43,453 nt of DNA from an uncultured Bacteroidia bacterium. GTDB lineage: Bacteria; Bacteroidota; Bacteroidia; NS11-12g; UBA9320. The position numbers and the translations under genes are program-made. The stretch is from assembly GCA_905478335.1 (NCBI GenBank), contig CAJQIC010000002.1:1-43453 (forward strand). The letters are read 5' to 3'. The notes under the pieces are model-generated. The model saw only the letters and a program-made list of their open reading frames with translations, was not told the origin of the DNA and did not search any database. Positions within the stretch are counted from its first letter, which is position 1. The number at the start of each line of letters is the position of its first letter. This document shows, piece after piece, positions 8,353-17,534 of the stretch.

Positions 8353-10761
8353 TTAATTTCGTAATGGCTTCCCTGTTTTTAAAATATGCTGAATTCGCTC
8401 CAGTGTTTTCCTTTCTCCCAATAAAGACAAAAAGGCTTCTCGTTCTAAGTCGAGTAAGTATTGCTCCGAAACCTCTGTTGGCTGAGACAAATCACCACCG
8501 GCCATCACAAACGCTAACTTCTTAGCAATTTTTTGATCGTGTTCAGACGCAAATCCACTAATGCCAAATGCTTCAATTCCGGCATACATGGTGCCTAAAG
8601 CCGTTTGACCTAAAACCATAATATCTTCTCTTTCCACTGGTCTGGAGTATCCAGAGTTTGACAACTCAACCACTTTATTCTTCGCCTCTGCAATCAATCG
8701 GCTCTGATTAATCACAACCGAATCTTTGTCGCTGTGCAGAACACCAATATCGAAAGCCTCGTACCCTGACGTGGCCACTTTAGCTGTTGCAATTGTTGTA
8801 AATCGTTCTTGTAGTGCAGGTAATTGCGGGTCGCCTGTATAAAATCCGTCACTTGTTCGAACAACAAATTCTTTAGTGCCACCACCTCCAGGTATTAAAC
8901 CGGCACCAAATTCGACCAGGCCAATATAAGTCTCTGCAGAAGCAAGCGTAGCATCTGCATGCAAACTCATTTCACATCCACCGCCCAGGGTTAAACCGTG
9001 TGGCGCCATGACTACCGGTACAGACGAATACCTAAGACGCATTACCGTATTTTGAAAATACCGAATCGCCATGTTTAGCTCATCATATTCTTGCTCAATG
9101 GCCAACATAAGCATCATGGCCAAATTTGCTCCAGCCGAAAAGTTTTGGGCATCATTTCCGATAACCACACCCTTCCAGTTCTGTTTTTCTGCTATATCGA
9201 TTGATTTATTGATTCCTTGTAATATCTCAGAACCAATGGCATTCATTTTGGTGTGAAACTCTAAACACAGCACGGCGTCACCTATATCATGAAGACTTGC
9301 ACCCTTGTTGCCCCATACCAAATCATTGTTGCGATAGTTATTTAGCGCAATACTCTCTTTGGAGCCAGGAATGATTTCATATGATTTATTATTGACGTTA
9401 TAAAAATAACGGGCTCCGTTTTCAGTCTTGTAAAAACTCGATGCTCCACTAGAAAGCATGTCGATCACCCACTGATTTGGTTGTATGTTTTCTGATTGCA
9501 TGGTGTCAACAACTCGCTGAACACCTAATATATCCCATGTTTCGAACGGCCCAAGCTCCCAACCAAATCCTGCCCGCATGGCATCATCAATTTGGTACAG
9601 ATGGTCGGCAATTTCTGGGATGCGATTACTTGAATAAGCAAAGACTCGCATGTTTAACGTATTGAAAAACATAGATGCTTTGTCTGTCCCTTTAGCCAAG
9701 ATTTTAAGTTTATGAGGAAGGCTATCAACCTTTCTTGCTGCCCCTATCGATTCAAATCGAGGGCTTGTTTTTGGTTTATACTCAAATGTTTTTATGTCAA
9801 GCGCCTTAATCAAGCGTTTGCCGTTCTCGTCTTTAGACTTCTTATAAAATCCTTGCCGCGTTTTGTCGCCGAACCATTCGTTCTCAACCATTTTTTGAAC
9901 AAACGATGGAATCTCGAACAAATCCTTGGCTTCGTCTTCAGGACAATTCTGTCCGACCCCTTGTGCTACTTTAACAAGGGTATCAATTCCAACCAAATCA
10001 CAGGTTCTAAAAGTTGCAGACTTGGGTCTTCCGCTCACCGGGCCAGATATGGCATCAACTTCTTCAACCGTTAGATCCATTTCTTGCATAAGATGGAAAA
10101 TGGCCATAATACTAAATACACCAATTCTGTTTGCAATAAAGGCTGGTGTGTCTTTACACAAAACCGTCTGCTTGCCAAGAAACAAATCCCCATAACGCAT
10201 CAAAAACGTTGTGACTTCGGGATCCGTTTTTGCGGTAGGTATGATTTCTAATAACCTTAAGTAGCGTGGAGGATTGAAAAAGTGACTCCCACAAAAATGT
10301 GCTTGAAACTCTTCTGACCTGCCTTCGAGCATCATTGAAATCGGAATCCCTGATGTGTTTGATGTTACAAGCGTCCCAGGTTTTCTGTGCATTTCAACTT
10401 TTTCGAAAACTTGCTTTTTGATCTTCAAGTTTTCGATAACTGCTTCAACTGTCCAGTCTACCTTCGACAACCACTGCATATCGTCATCAAAATTTCCGGT
10501 AGTTATATTTTTAGCAATATCTTTTGAATATACGGGTGAAGGATTTGACTTAAGTGCCGTTTTTAGCGCTGCATTAACAATTCTATTTCTTGCCTTAGGA
10601 TCGTCCTTTTCCTCGTCTGTCAAATCAAAAGGGACTATATCCAATAAAAAAACTTTAAGGCCTATGTTGGCAAAGTGACAAGCCAACCTACTACCCATTA
10701 TCCCTGAACCTAGAACGGCTACAGAATTAATTTTACGATTACTAGCTTTGATTACCTCCAT
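8353..10761 (-). CDS. fadN: 3-hydroxyacyl-CoA dehydrogenase / enoyl-CoA hydratase, bifunctional (FadN type)
   Basis: 802 residues. An NAD-binding Rossmann motif is at the N-terminus (VAVLGSGIMGSRLACHF), followed by the hydroxyacyl-CoA dehydrogenase domain (GSHFFNPPRYLRLLEIIP, then KDTPAFIANRIG). The C-terminal part is a crotonase domain with oxyanion motif FSAGANLAMM and the Glu-containing blocks GGGCEMSLHADATLAS and YIGLVEFGAGLIPGGGG. The dehydrogenase-first order is that of FadN of Bacillus subtilis, not FadB. It hydrates enoyl-CoA and oxidises 3-hydroxyacyl-CoA. It lies between fadE (7-nt gap) and fadA, the same gene set as fadNAE in Bacillus. Confidence 0.9.
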   Translation of the reverse strand: MEVIKASNRKINSVAVLGSGIMGSRLACHFANIGLKVFLLDIVPFDLTDEEKDDPKARNRIVNAALKTALKSNPSPVYSKDIAKNITTGNFDDDMQWLSKVDWTVEAVIENLKIKKQVFEKVEMHRKPGTLVTSNTSGIPISMMLEGRSEEFQAHFCGSHFFNPPRYLRLLEIIPTAKTDPEVTTFLMRYGDLFLGKQTVLCKDTPAFIANRIGVFSIMAIFHLMQEMDLTVEEVDAISGPVSGRPKSATFRTCDLVGIDTLVKVAQGVGQNCPEDEAKDLFEIPSFVQKMVENEWFGDKTRQGFYKKSKDENGKRLIKALDIKTFEYKPKTSPRFESIGAARKVDSLPHKLKILAKGTDKASMFFNTLNMRVFAYSSNRIPEIADHLYQIDDAMRAGFGWELGPFETWDILGVQRVVDTMQSENIQPNQWVIDMLSSGASSFYKTENGARYFYNVNNKSYEIIPGSKESIALNNYRNNDLVWGNKGASLHDIGDAVLCLEFHTKMNAIGSEILQGINKSIDIAEKQNWKGVVIGNDAQNFSAGANLAMMLMLAIEQEYDELNMAIRYFQNTVMRLRYSSVPVVMAPHGLTLGGGCEMSLHADATLASAETYIGLVEFGAGLIPGGGGTKEFVVRTSDGFYTGDPQLPALQERFTTIATAKVATSGYEAFDIGVLHSDKDSVVINQSRLIAEAKNKVVELSNSGYSRPVEREDIMVLGQTALGTMYAGIEAFGISGFASEHDQKIAKKLAFVMAGGDLSQPTEVSEQYLLDLEREAFLSLLGERKTLERIQHILKTGKPLRN

Positions 10762-10768
10762 AGTTCAA

Positions 10769-12535
10769 TTAATAAGGGTATTTATTTGCTTCAATCATTT
10801 TGTCGGCAACCGCTTGACGCGCTGCAATTGTGTTAAAAGGCTCGTATTTGGTAAATCTTTTGACACCAATTAACATCATCCGTAATTCATCACCCTCTGC
10901 GAATCCGCATATGGCATGTTTGCCAGACATATGGACACGTTCGAGCGCATCACTTAGGTATGTTTTCGACATAAGGATTTGTAATTCAGCCGATGCTTCT
11001 CCATTCAAGTTAATCATCTTTTCTGTTCGAAGAATCGCGCTTTCAGCCGTAAATACATCAATCACCATGTCTGCCAGGTTCATTAAAATTTCCTGTTGCT
11101 TTTCTAGCTCCATCATGTATTTCTGGGCCGCTGCACCTGCAGCTAGCAAAATCGCTTTCTTGGCGTTCTTGATTGCATTCTTCTCAGCATAAAAAGGCCC
11201 GTCTTCCTCCTCGTCATCAAAACTTGGGATCTCCATCAATTCCTCCTGAATTTTCATTGCTGGGGTCATGATGTCCAACTGACCTTTCATGGCTTTTTTC
11301 ATCAACTGACCAACAGCAAGCATCCTGTTTATTTCATTCGTCCCTTCAAATATGCGATTGATTCTAGCATCGCGATACATGCGCGCGACAGGATATTCTT
11401 CCGAGTATCCAGTTCCACCAAAAATTTGGACGGCTTCGTCAATTACAAAATCTAAGGCTTCAGAACCCAACACTTTTAGGATCGCACACTCAACACTATA
11501 TTCCTCCGCAGCTTTTAGTTTAGCTTCTTCCTTACTCAGTCCTTCTTTCTTTAATTCTTCGATTTTATCCGTGATTAAATCCGCAACACGGTAGGTAGCA
11601 GAATCAGTGGCAAAGGTTTGGATTGCCATTTCGGCAAGTTTGTGCTTTATAGCGCCAAAACCAGAAATTGCCTGGCCAAATTGATGTCTCTCATTGGCGT
11701 AATTTGTTGCAATGTCAATGGCTTTTTTACAACCACCCATTACCATAGCACAAAGTTTGAATCGACCAATGTTAAGCACATTGAAAGCTATTTTATGCCC
11801 TTTACCTATTTCCCCAAGTAAGTTGTCCTTTGGTATACGAACATTTTCAAAAAATACTTGGCGCGTACTTGAGCCTTTTATTCCTAACTTAACCTCTTCG
11901 TCTCCCAGTGTTAGTCCTGGCGTGTCTCTTTCCACAACAAACCCGGTAAACTTATCTCCATCCACTTGAGCAAAGACGATATACAAATCAGCAAACCCTG
12001 CATTTGTAATCCACATTTTTTGGCCATTGAGCACCCAATGTTCACCATCAAGAACCGCTTTTGTTTTAGCCGCAAGTGCATCAGATCCAGAATTAGGCTC
12101 GGTCAAACAATAACTTGCTTTGAGCTTACCGGAAGCCAAATCGGGCAGGTATTTATCTTTCTGTTCTTGTGTACCAAAATATAAGATGGGCAAGGTCCCG
12201 ATTCCTGTATGAGCAGCAACTGCTACACCAAAGGACAACGCCTTACCAAGCTCTTCACTCAAAACGGTTTCTGTGTTGAAGTCAACGCCCATTCCGCCGT
12301 ATTGCTCCGGCACACCTGCTCCTAGCATTCCCAAATCACCAATCTCCTCTAACAGATTTGGCACCATGTCAGGGTTTTCTAGTTGCTTATCAATTTTAGC
12401 AATGTTGGGCCAAATTTTTGCCTCGATAAAATCGATTGCCATTGACCTAAACATCAGTTGTTCTTCATTCAACTCTTCTGGCACAAAAACATCGTTTGCC
12501 AGTTGCTCTTTGATTAAAAATTCTCCGCCTTTCAT
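10769..12535 (-). CDS. fadE: Acyl-CoA dehydrogenase with C-terminal extension
   Basis: 588 residues, about 200 longer than a basic acyl-CoA dehydrogenase. FAD/substrate motifs are CLTEPNSGSDALAAKT and WITNAGFADLYIVFA. The catalytic Glu lies in RIFEGTNEINRML near residue 400. The extension after about residue 410 is helical, as in very-long-chain and FadE (YngJ-like/B. subtilis FadE) enzymes. It oxidises acyl-CoA to trans-2-enoyl-CoA and passes electrons to ETF. It is the first gene of the fad operon, read away from the MarR/OhrR-like regulator, with 208 nt between their starts that hold palindromes. The ATG at 12533-12535 is used. IKEQLANDVFVPEELNEEQL follows as the usual N-terminal helix. 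Confidence 0.9.
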   Translation of the reverse strand: MKGGEFLIKEQLANDVFVPEELNEEQLMFRSMAIDFIEAKIWPNIAKIDKQLENPDMVPNLLEEIGDLGMLGAGVPEQYGGMGVDFNTETVLSEELGKALSFGVAVAAHTGIGTLPILYFGTQEQKDKYLPDLASGKLKASYCLTEPNSGSDALAAKTKAVLDGEHWVLNGQKMWITNAGFADLYIVFAQVDGDKFTGFVVERDTPGLTLGDEEVKLGIKGSSTRQVFFENVRIPKDNLLGEIGKGHKIAFNVLNIGRFKLCAMVMGGCKKAIDIATNYANERHQFGQAISGFGAIKHKLAEMAIQTFATDSATYRVADLITDKIEELKKEGLSKEEAKLKAAEEYSVECAILKVLGSEALDFVIDEAVQIFGGTGYSEEYPVARMYRDARINRIFEGTNEINRMLAVGQLMKKAMKGQLDIMTPAMKIQEELMEIPSFDDEEEDGPFYAEKNAIKNAKKAILLAAGAAAQKYMMELEKQQEILMNLADMVIDVFTAESAILRTEKMINLNGEASAELQILMSKTYLSDALERVHMSGKHAICGFAEGDELRMMLIGVKRFTKYEPFNTIAARQAVADKMIEANKYPY

Positions 12536-12576
12536 GTGTGTTTTTTTAGTTTGTCATGATGATTTTAAGTCGTAAG

Positions 12577-12594
12577 CTTGTAATCATGTACAAG
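12577..12594. promoter_or_regulatory. Palindrome, candidate operator 1 of the MarR/OhrR-like regulator
   Basis: CTTGTAATCATGTACAAG: arms CTTGTA and TACAAG are exact reverse complements around a 6-nt core. It lies 42 nt upstream of the fadE start. The core word (TTGTA/TACAA) is the type bound by OhrR proteins. It is shared with the second palindrome at 12664-12679 and with GTACAA at 12692-12697. Confidence 0.6.
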
Positions 12595-12663
12595 TCCTTA
12601 TTCAAAAAAACGGATAATTTCTGTCTAAAAAAAGATATTTTCATTAAATTGTCGCATACAACT

Positions 12664-12679
12664 ATGTCTTGTACGACAT
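12664..12679. promoter_or_regulatory. Palindrome, candidate operator 2 of the MarR/OhrR-like regulator
   Basis: ATGTCTTGTACGACAT: arms ATGTC and GACAT are exact reverse complements around TTGTAC. It lies about 65 nt upstream of the regulator's ATG at 12744 and could mediate autoregulation. A half-site, GTACAA, follows at 12692-12697. Confidence 0.55.
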
Positions 12680-12743
12680 TTTACACTAAACGTACAATAC
12701 ATGGTCATTAACCGCAGATTTCAAACCGAAAATTGAAAAAATA

Positions 12744-13190
12744 ATGGAAGAAAACTCAAACCTATTTTTACCCGAGCAAGTATGCTTCCCTTTATATGCA
12801 AGTTCACGTATGATTACGCGGTTGTATCAACCGCTGTTAGAAGCATTTGAGATTACCTATCCACAATACCTGGTAATGTTGGTTTTATGGCAGCACAAAA
12901 AATTAAGCGTCACGGAGCTAGGGAGTAAATTATTTCTTAAGACAAACACCCTTACGCCCTTAATACGAAAAATGAAGGAGAAAAAACTCCTTACGAAACA
13001 GCGGTCAAATAAAGACGAACGAACCGTATTTGTGAGCTTAACTACTAAAGGTCAGGAACTTGAAGAAAAAGCCAAAGACGTTCCAAAGGAACTCATAAAG
13101 TCTTTAAACATGTCTTCGAAAGACCTTGAAGACATCCGTGCCATCATGTGGCGTTTTCTGGATAATTTTATAGAAACAAAAGAAAGCTAA
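12744..13190 (+). CDS. OhrR-type MarR family redox-sensing repressor
   Basis: 148 residues. The sequence EQVCFPLYASSRMITRLY followed by ITYPQYLVMLVLWQ closely matches OhrR of Bacillus subtilis. The peroxide-sensing Cys15 of that protein aligns with Cys14, and its partner residues Tyr29 and Tyr40 align with Tyr28 and Tyr39. The winged helix covers about residues 55-110 (VTELGSKLFLKTNTLTPLIR, then DERTVFVSLTTKG). Family members repress as dimers and release DNA on oxidation by organic or fatty-acid hydroperoxides. Here it is divergent from the fad operon rather than next to ohr, so it probably controls beta-oxidation. Whether acyl-CoA or peroxide is the true ligand is not known. The stop is one base from the convergent lipA stop. 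Confidence 0.85.
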   Translation: MEENSNLFLPEQVCFPLYASSRMITRLYQPLLEAFEITYPQYLVMLVLWQHKKLSVTELGSKLFLKTNTLTPLIRKMKEKKLLTKQRSNKDERTVFVSLTTKGQELEEKAKDVPKELIKSLNMSSKDLEDIRAIMWRFLDNFIETKES

Positions 13191-13191
13191 C

Positions 13192-14079
13192 CTACTTTAG
13201 ATGCTTTTCAGCATGGTAGGATGAACGGACCAACGGCCCACTTTCCACAAATTCATAACCCATTGTATCTGCCCAATCTTTGTATTTGGCAAATTCTTCT
13301 GGCGTAACATAACGATCTACTTTCAGATGCCTTGGTGTTGGTTGCAAGTATTGCCCCATCGTTATAATATCAACTCCAACGGCCCTCAGGTCTGCCAAAG
13401 TTTCTCGTATTTCCTCTTCCGTTTCGCCCATGCCAAGCATTAAACCACTTTTGGTTTTCATGCCCTTTTCGCGCAAATATTTAAGCACTTCCATACTTCT
13501 ATCATACTTCGCCTGTACACGCACTTCTCGCGACAAACGCCTTACGGTTTCAATATTATGTGAAACAATTTCTGGATGGACCTCAATCACGTTGTCCAAT
13601 TGATCTGTTCGTCCTTGGAAATCAGGAATCAAGGTTTCCAAAGTTGTATCTGGATTCCACTTTCTTATTTCCTGCACAGTTTTAGCCCAATGCTCGGACC
13701 CACCATCTTTCAAGTCATCTCGATCAACGCTTGTTACCACGGCGTGTTTAATACCCATAATGCTTATGGATTGAGCAACTTTGAACGGTTCCGTCGCATC
13801 CAATGGCTCTCCGGCTCCAGTGGCCACGTTACAAAACTGGCACGACCGTGTGCATGTATTTCCGCCAATCATAAATGTTGCCGTTCCTACACCCCAGCAC
13901 TCTCCAATATTTGGGCATTTCCCACTTTCACAAATGGTGTGAAGTCCGTGTTCTTTCACGAGATTTTTCATCTCGGAATATTTACCTCCACCAGCGATAT
14001 CAACTTTTAGCCAATCAGGTTTTACCCTAGATTTTTGTACAATTTTAACCGGTGGTTTGTTTTCTATCTTATTTGCCAT
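13192..14079 (-). CDS. lipA: Lipoyl synthase
   Basis: 295 residues, typical LipA length. It carries both iron-sulphur clusters: the auxiliary CESGKCPNIGEC (C-x4-C-x5-C) and the radical-SAM CTRSCQFC (C-x3-C-x2-C). The C-terminal RSSYHAEK supplies the conserved Ser ligand. It inserts two sulphur atoms into the octanoyl chain on lipoyl-domain proteins. It is transcribed alone. A TAACTTTG element lies 8 nt before its start. Its 3' end is tail-to-tail with the regulator at 12744-13190, separated by one base. Confidence 0.96.
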   Translation of the reverse strand: MANKIENKPPVKIVQKSRVKPDWLKVDIAGGGKYSEMKNLVKEHGLHTICESGKCPNIGECWGVGTATFMIGGNTCTRSCQFCNVATGAGEPLDATEPFKVAQSISIMGIKHAVVTSVDRDDLKDGGSEHWAKTVQEIRKWNPDTTLETLIPDFQGRTDQLDNVIEVHPEIVSHNIETVRRLSREVRVQAKYDRSMEVLKYLREKGMKTKSGLMLGMGETEEEIRETLADLRAVGVDIITMGQYLQPTPRHLKVDRYVTPEEFAKYKDWADTMGYEFVESGPLVRSSYHAEKHLK

Positions 14080-14087
14080 AAGTCTTG

Positions 14088-14095
14088 CAAAGTTA
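14088..14095 (-). promoter_or_regulatory. -7 promoter element of lipA (TAACTTTG)
   Basis: Read on the minus strand this is TAACTTTG, matching TAnnTTTG, with 8 nt between it and the lipA ATG (14077-14079). It predicts a leader of only about five bases. Confidence 0.55.
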
Positions 14096-14189
14096 GATTT
14101 TAGTTCTAATCACGTTGCATCCATGTCATAACATTTTAAAGTTAAAAGCGTTTTACGCTAAACCACTCAAGAACCGCGTTATTAATCTT

Positions 14190-14197
14190 TAAATTTG
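14190..14197 (+). promoter_or_regulatory. -7 promoter element of porZ (TAAATTTG)
   Basis: TAAATTTG matches TAnnTTTG. It lies 10 nt before ATG 14208. Its position makes the in-frame GTG at 14199 unlikely as the start, because transcription should begin near 14201. Confidence 0.5.
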
Positions 14198-14207
14198 TGT
14201 GAATATC

Positions 14208-16514
14208 ATGATGTCGAGACTATTCATCTTTTTGATTTGTGCCTGCTTCTCTTTTCAAGCCTTTGGACAAAAGGCTGAAGTTCCTATAGGTGAATGGCGG
14301 ATTCATTTACCTTACAATGCAGTGAACAGTATAGCAGAAAGCCCTAACTTTTTATTTGTTGGTGCTGAACGTGGCTTCTATAGCTTCCATAAAAAATCGG
14401 GAGAGATGGAACTATACTCAAAGGTAAATGGCTTCTCCGACGTTGAAGTGCAAAAGCTTAAGTACCACACAGGTCTAAATATATTGCTGATTGCCTATGA
14501 GAATACAAATATTGACATCTTTCAAGGCAACTCAATTTTTAACATCTCAGACATTTTAAGAAAATCTATACTTGGTCAGAAAACGATAAACGATATCCAT
14601 TTTGAAGGAGACTTAGCCTATTTGTCTTGTTCATTCGGCATCGTAATCATTGACCTTGAAACTAAATCTGTAAGAGACTCGTACTTAAACATAGGCCCGA
14701 ATGGGGTTGCAACGTCTATAAACTCGTTGGCGTTTTACAAAGACTCCATTTTTGCAAGCACGCCGATTGGCATTCTTAAAGCACCTGTAAATGGCCTTAA
14801 CCTTAGTGATTTTAATAGTTGGGATGGCCCAATCCAAATGCCCAACAATGCATTTTCTGATCAAGCCAAATTGATCCGTGCTTTTAACGGCAAGTTGTAT
14901 TGCGAAATCAGACAGCGATTGCGGGTGTATGATGGCATCGAATGGATCTTCAAAGGTGACACCATTCCTCAATACACCAGAGATACTCGGAGTATGGAGA
15001 TTTGTCATGACCATCTGGTTTATGTTCAAGTTCCAGACAGACCAGAAGTATCTCCAGGCATAACCATAATTGACCCTAAAGGTAATGAACGATTTTTAAA
15101 AGAAAACGTCAACAATTTCGCAATCCTTGACAATGAAATGAGTGTTTGGACGGGTGGAGATTTCACAGGACTGGTAAAAATTGATAAAAATGGACAATAT
15201 GGCTTTACCAAGCCGAATGGGCCACAGCGTTCAACCTCCTTCTCCATGACTCCTATTGGAAACGAAATGTGGGTAGCTGGCGGTGGCACCTCGCCCCAAT
15301 GGAATCCAATATTTAGTAAAGCCGGATTTTATCGATTTGAAAATGGTATTTGGAAAAGAAGATTGGATATTCCAGAAATTGAATTTGCGTCTGACATTTT
15401 AACCATTGCCGCCGACCCATCTGGAAGCGAGGTTTTTATTGGCAGCCATACGGTTGGAGTCATTCACCTAAGAAACAATCAACTCGTTGACATTTACAAC
15501 GACCAAAACAGCATACTGTCTAAAAGTCCCGGTGGATTTGTTCAAGCTGATGGATTGGCTTACGACTCGAAAGGAAATGTTTGGATTACCAATTATGACT
15601 CCGACGAACCTTTAAAGGTACGTACGCCTAAAGGCGAGTGGAATGGATACGAATTGCCCTCCGATCGACCTACCGAAATTATAGTCGACAACTTTGATCA
15701 AAAATGGATGGTTAGTCGAGACTTCTCCACTGGCATCATGGTTTTTAAAGAAACGGAAGGGGTTTTATCGAGCGACAGAGACATCTTTTCGTTACAAAAC
15801 TCTGTTGGTCGAGGTAGTTTACCGAGTAATGAAGTTAATGCCCTTGCGTTAGACCAAGACGGCGAAATTTGGGTTGGTACAAGTGAAGGCTTAGCCGTTT
15901 TCTACAACCCAGGAGGCGTGTTCGATCCTGACCGTCCTGAGTTTCGAGAAGCAAAACGTTTTATTATAGATGACGGACAAGACGTAGGTTACTTGCTTGG
16001 AAGTGAAGTCATAAATGACATTCAAGTGGATGGTGCAAATCGCAAATGGGTGGCCACTACTACAGGCGTGTGGCTCATTGCCGCAGATGGTTCGGAAGTC
16101 CTTAGACATTTTACTGAACAAAATAGTCCGTTGTTGAGCAACGAAGTGAACTGTATTGGTATTTTAGACAAAACAGGCGAGGTTTTTTTTGGCACCTCAA
16201 GAGGAATTGTTTCTTACCGCGGTGATGCAACAGGTGCGTCTGATTTACACGGCGATGTAACCATTTTTCCAAATCCGGTTCGCCCAGGCTATAGCGGCCC
16301 AATTACCATTAACGGTTTACCTACAAATGCAACGGTTAAGATAACAGATGTTGCAGGTCGTGTGGTATACGAAATGATTAGTAACGGGGGTACTGCCGTT
16401 TGGGACGGTAACAATTTTAATGGAGAGCGCGCTCAGACAGGCATTTATCTGTTTATAACGGCAAACGAGGACGACAAAGACCCTAAGGTAACTAAACTTC
16501 TTTTGGTCAATTAA
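14208..16514 (+). CDS. porZ: PorZ-like type IX secretion protein (two-propeller, with sorting domain)
   Basis: 768 residues from ATG 14208, close to the 776 of Porphyromonas PorZ. A signal peptide (MMSRLFIFLICACFSFQAFG) is followed by GEWRIHLPYNAVNSIAESP, a PorZ-typical opening. Repeated beta-propeller blades include VWITNYDSDEPLKV and EIWVGTSEGLAVFYNP (two-component-regulator propeller type). The last 85 residues are a T9SS sorting domain (VTIFPNPVRPGYSG, then TGIYLFI). PorZ is a surface component of the attachment complex that delivers anionic LPS to T9SS cargo. The neighbour recO follows with 1 nt between them. The alternative is a general propeller cargo protein, but length, domain order and recO adjacency favour PorZ. 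Confidence 0.8.
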   Translation: MMSRLFIFLICACFSFQAFGQKAEVPIGEWRIHLPYNAVNSIAESPNFLFVGAERGFYSFHKKSGEMELYSKVNGFSDVEVQKLKYHTGLNILLIAYENTNIDIFQGNSIFNISDILRKSILGQKTINDIHFEGDLAYLSCSFGIVIIDLETKSVRDSYLNIGPNGVATSINSLAFYKDSIFASTPIGILKAPVNGLNLSDFNSWDGPIQMPNNAFSDQAKLIRAFNGKLYCEIRQRLRVYDGIEWIFKGDTIPQYTRDTRSMEICHDHLVYVQVPDRPEVSPGITIIDPKGNERFLKENVNNFAILDNEMSVWTGGDFTGLVKIDKNGQYGFTKPNGPQRSTSFSMTPIGNEMWVAGGGTSPQWNPIFSKAGFYRFENGIWKRRLDIPEIEFASDILTIAADPSGSEVFIGSHTVGVIHLRNNQLVDIYNDQNSILSKSPGGFVQADGLAYDSKGNVWITNYDSDEPLKVRTPKGEWNGYELPSDRPTEIIVDNFDQKWMVSRDFSTGIMVFKETEGVLSSDRDIFSLQNSVGRGSLPSNEVNALALDQDGEIWVGTSEGLAVFYNPGGVFDPDRPEFREAKRFIIDDGQDVGYLLGSEVINDIQVDGANRKWVATTTGVWLIAADGSEVLRHFTEQNSPLLSNEVNCIGILDKTGEVFFGTSRGIVSYRGDATGASDLHGDVTIFPNPVRPGYSGPITINGLPTNATVKITDVAGRVVYEMISNGGTAVWDGNNFNGERAQTGIYLFITANEDDKDPKVTKLLLVN

Positions 16515-16515
16515 T

Positions 16516-17238
16516 ATGCTGACTAAGACTCGTGGCATAGTTGTTCGTAACACAAACTTTAAAGACAACAGCGTAATCAGCCACATCTATACGCAAGATT
16601 ATGGCTCCCAAAGCTTCATGCTACATGGTGTCCGAAATCATAAAGGAGCGATAAGGCCATCTCACATTATGTCGCTTAGCTTGGTTGACTTGGTTTTTTA
16701 TAAAAAAGACAACGCCGGAATTCAGCAAATAAAAGAGCTTAGGTGCAGCCCCGTTTTACAAACCATACACTTTGACATTTTAAAAAACAGCGTGGCGCTG
16801 TTTATAGCAGAAATCATAAATGCCACGGTGCCTGAAGAGGAACAAAATGAAGACCTTTTTCTTTTCTTGGAGCAGTTTATTCAGATGTTAGACTTAGAAG
16901 ATGAGCGTATTGGGAATTATCCGATTTACTTTTTGGTGCACCTCACAAGATACCTAGGGTTTTATCCAAAAGGTCAATACAACGAAAACCAAGTATTTAA
17001 TCTGAATGAAGGCCTGTTTATTGACCAGGCTTACGAGCACATCAATTGTTTAAGTCCGGAAATGAGCAGGTCTTTGTGGCAAATGCTGTATACCTCCACT
17101 GAGCGTTTAACTGATATCCATTTTCCTAGAATAGTAAGAGGGAATCTTTTAGATCGACTTTTACTCTATTACGAAATCCATGGTTTGCATGGTCGAAAAA
17201 TAAAGTCTCACAAAGTATTACGAGAAGTCTTGTCTTAA
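16516..17238 (+). CDS. recO: DNA repair protein RecO
   Basis: 240 residues. The N-terminal OB fold starts KTRGIVVRNTNFKDNSVISHIYTQDYG, seen as the family's usual opening. The helical C-terminal part contains YPIYFLVHLTRYLGFYP. No zinc-binding Cys pair is present, as in many Bacteroidota RecO. It helps RecR load RecA on single-stranded DNA in RecF-pathway repair. It starts 1 nt after the porZ stop and is followed immediately (no gap) by the acylphosphatase ATG, so the three genes form an operon. Confidence 0.88.
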   Translation: MLTKTRGIVVRNTNFKDNSVISHIYTQDYGSQSFMLHGVRNHKGAIRPSHIMSLSLVDLVFYKKDNAGIQQIKELRCSPVLQTIHFDILKNSVALFIAEIINATVPEEEQNEDLFLFLEQFIQMLDLEDERIGNYPIYFLVHLTRYLGFYPKGQYNENQVFNLNEGLFIDQAYEHINCLSPEMSRSLWQMLYTSTERLTDIHFPRIVRGNLLDRLLLYYEIHGLHGRKIKSHKVLREVLS

Positions 17239-17514
17239 ATGAATAAACGTGTCCACATTACAGTTTCAGGAGTAGTTCAAGGTGTCTTTTACAGGAAGTA
17301 TACCGCTAATAAATGCATGGAATTTGATATACTTGGCTCTGTTGAGAACCTGCCTAACGGTAAGGTTTTTATTGATGCCATTTCAAATGATCTGCACTTA
17401 GATAAACTAATAAAATGGTGTTGGACAGGCTCACCGTTTTCAAACGTAACTGGTGTCGAGGTGAACGAGGTAGAAATTGAACATCTACCAAAGGGATTTA
17501 TCATTAAGCGATAA
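17239..17514 (+). CDS. Acylphosphatase
   Basis: 91 residues, the standard size. The catalytic Arg19 lies in VSGVVQGVFYRKY (phosphate loop), and Asn37 lies in GSVENLPNGKVFI. It hydrolyses the carboxyl-phosphate bond of acyl phosphates such as acetyl- or carbamoyl-phosphate in the cytosol. Its ATG directly follows the recO stop codon. The C-terminus lacks the usual F-x-x-R/Y end beyond GFIIKR, but the fold signature is complete. Confidence 0.93.
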   Translation: MNKRVHITVSGVVQGVFYRKYTANKCMEFDILGSVENLPNGKVFIDAISNDLHLDKLIKWCWTGSPFSNVTGVEVNEVEIEHLPKGFIIKR

Positions 17515-17520
17515 TTGGAA

Positions 17521-17528
17521 TATCTTTG
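17521..17528 (+). promoter_or_regulatory. -7 promoter element (TATCTTTG) before the Wzi-like gene
   Basis: TATCTTTG fits TAnnTTTG and lies 6 nt before ATG 17535, just after the acylphosphatase stop. It suggests that the Wzi-like gene has its own promoter although it follows the recO group closely. Confidence 0.5.
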
Positions 17529-17534
17529 TCTTGT

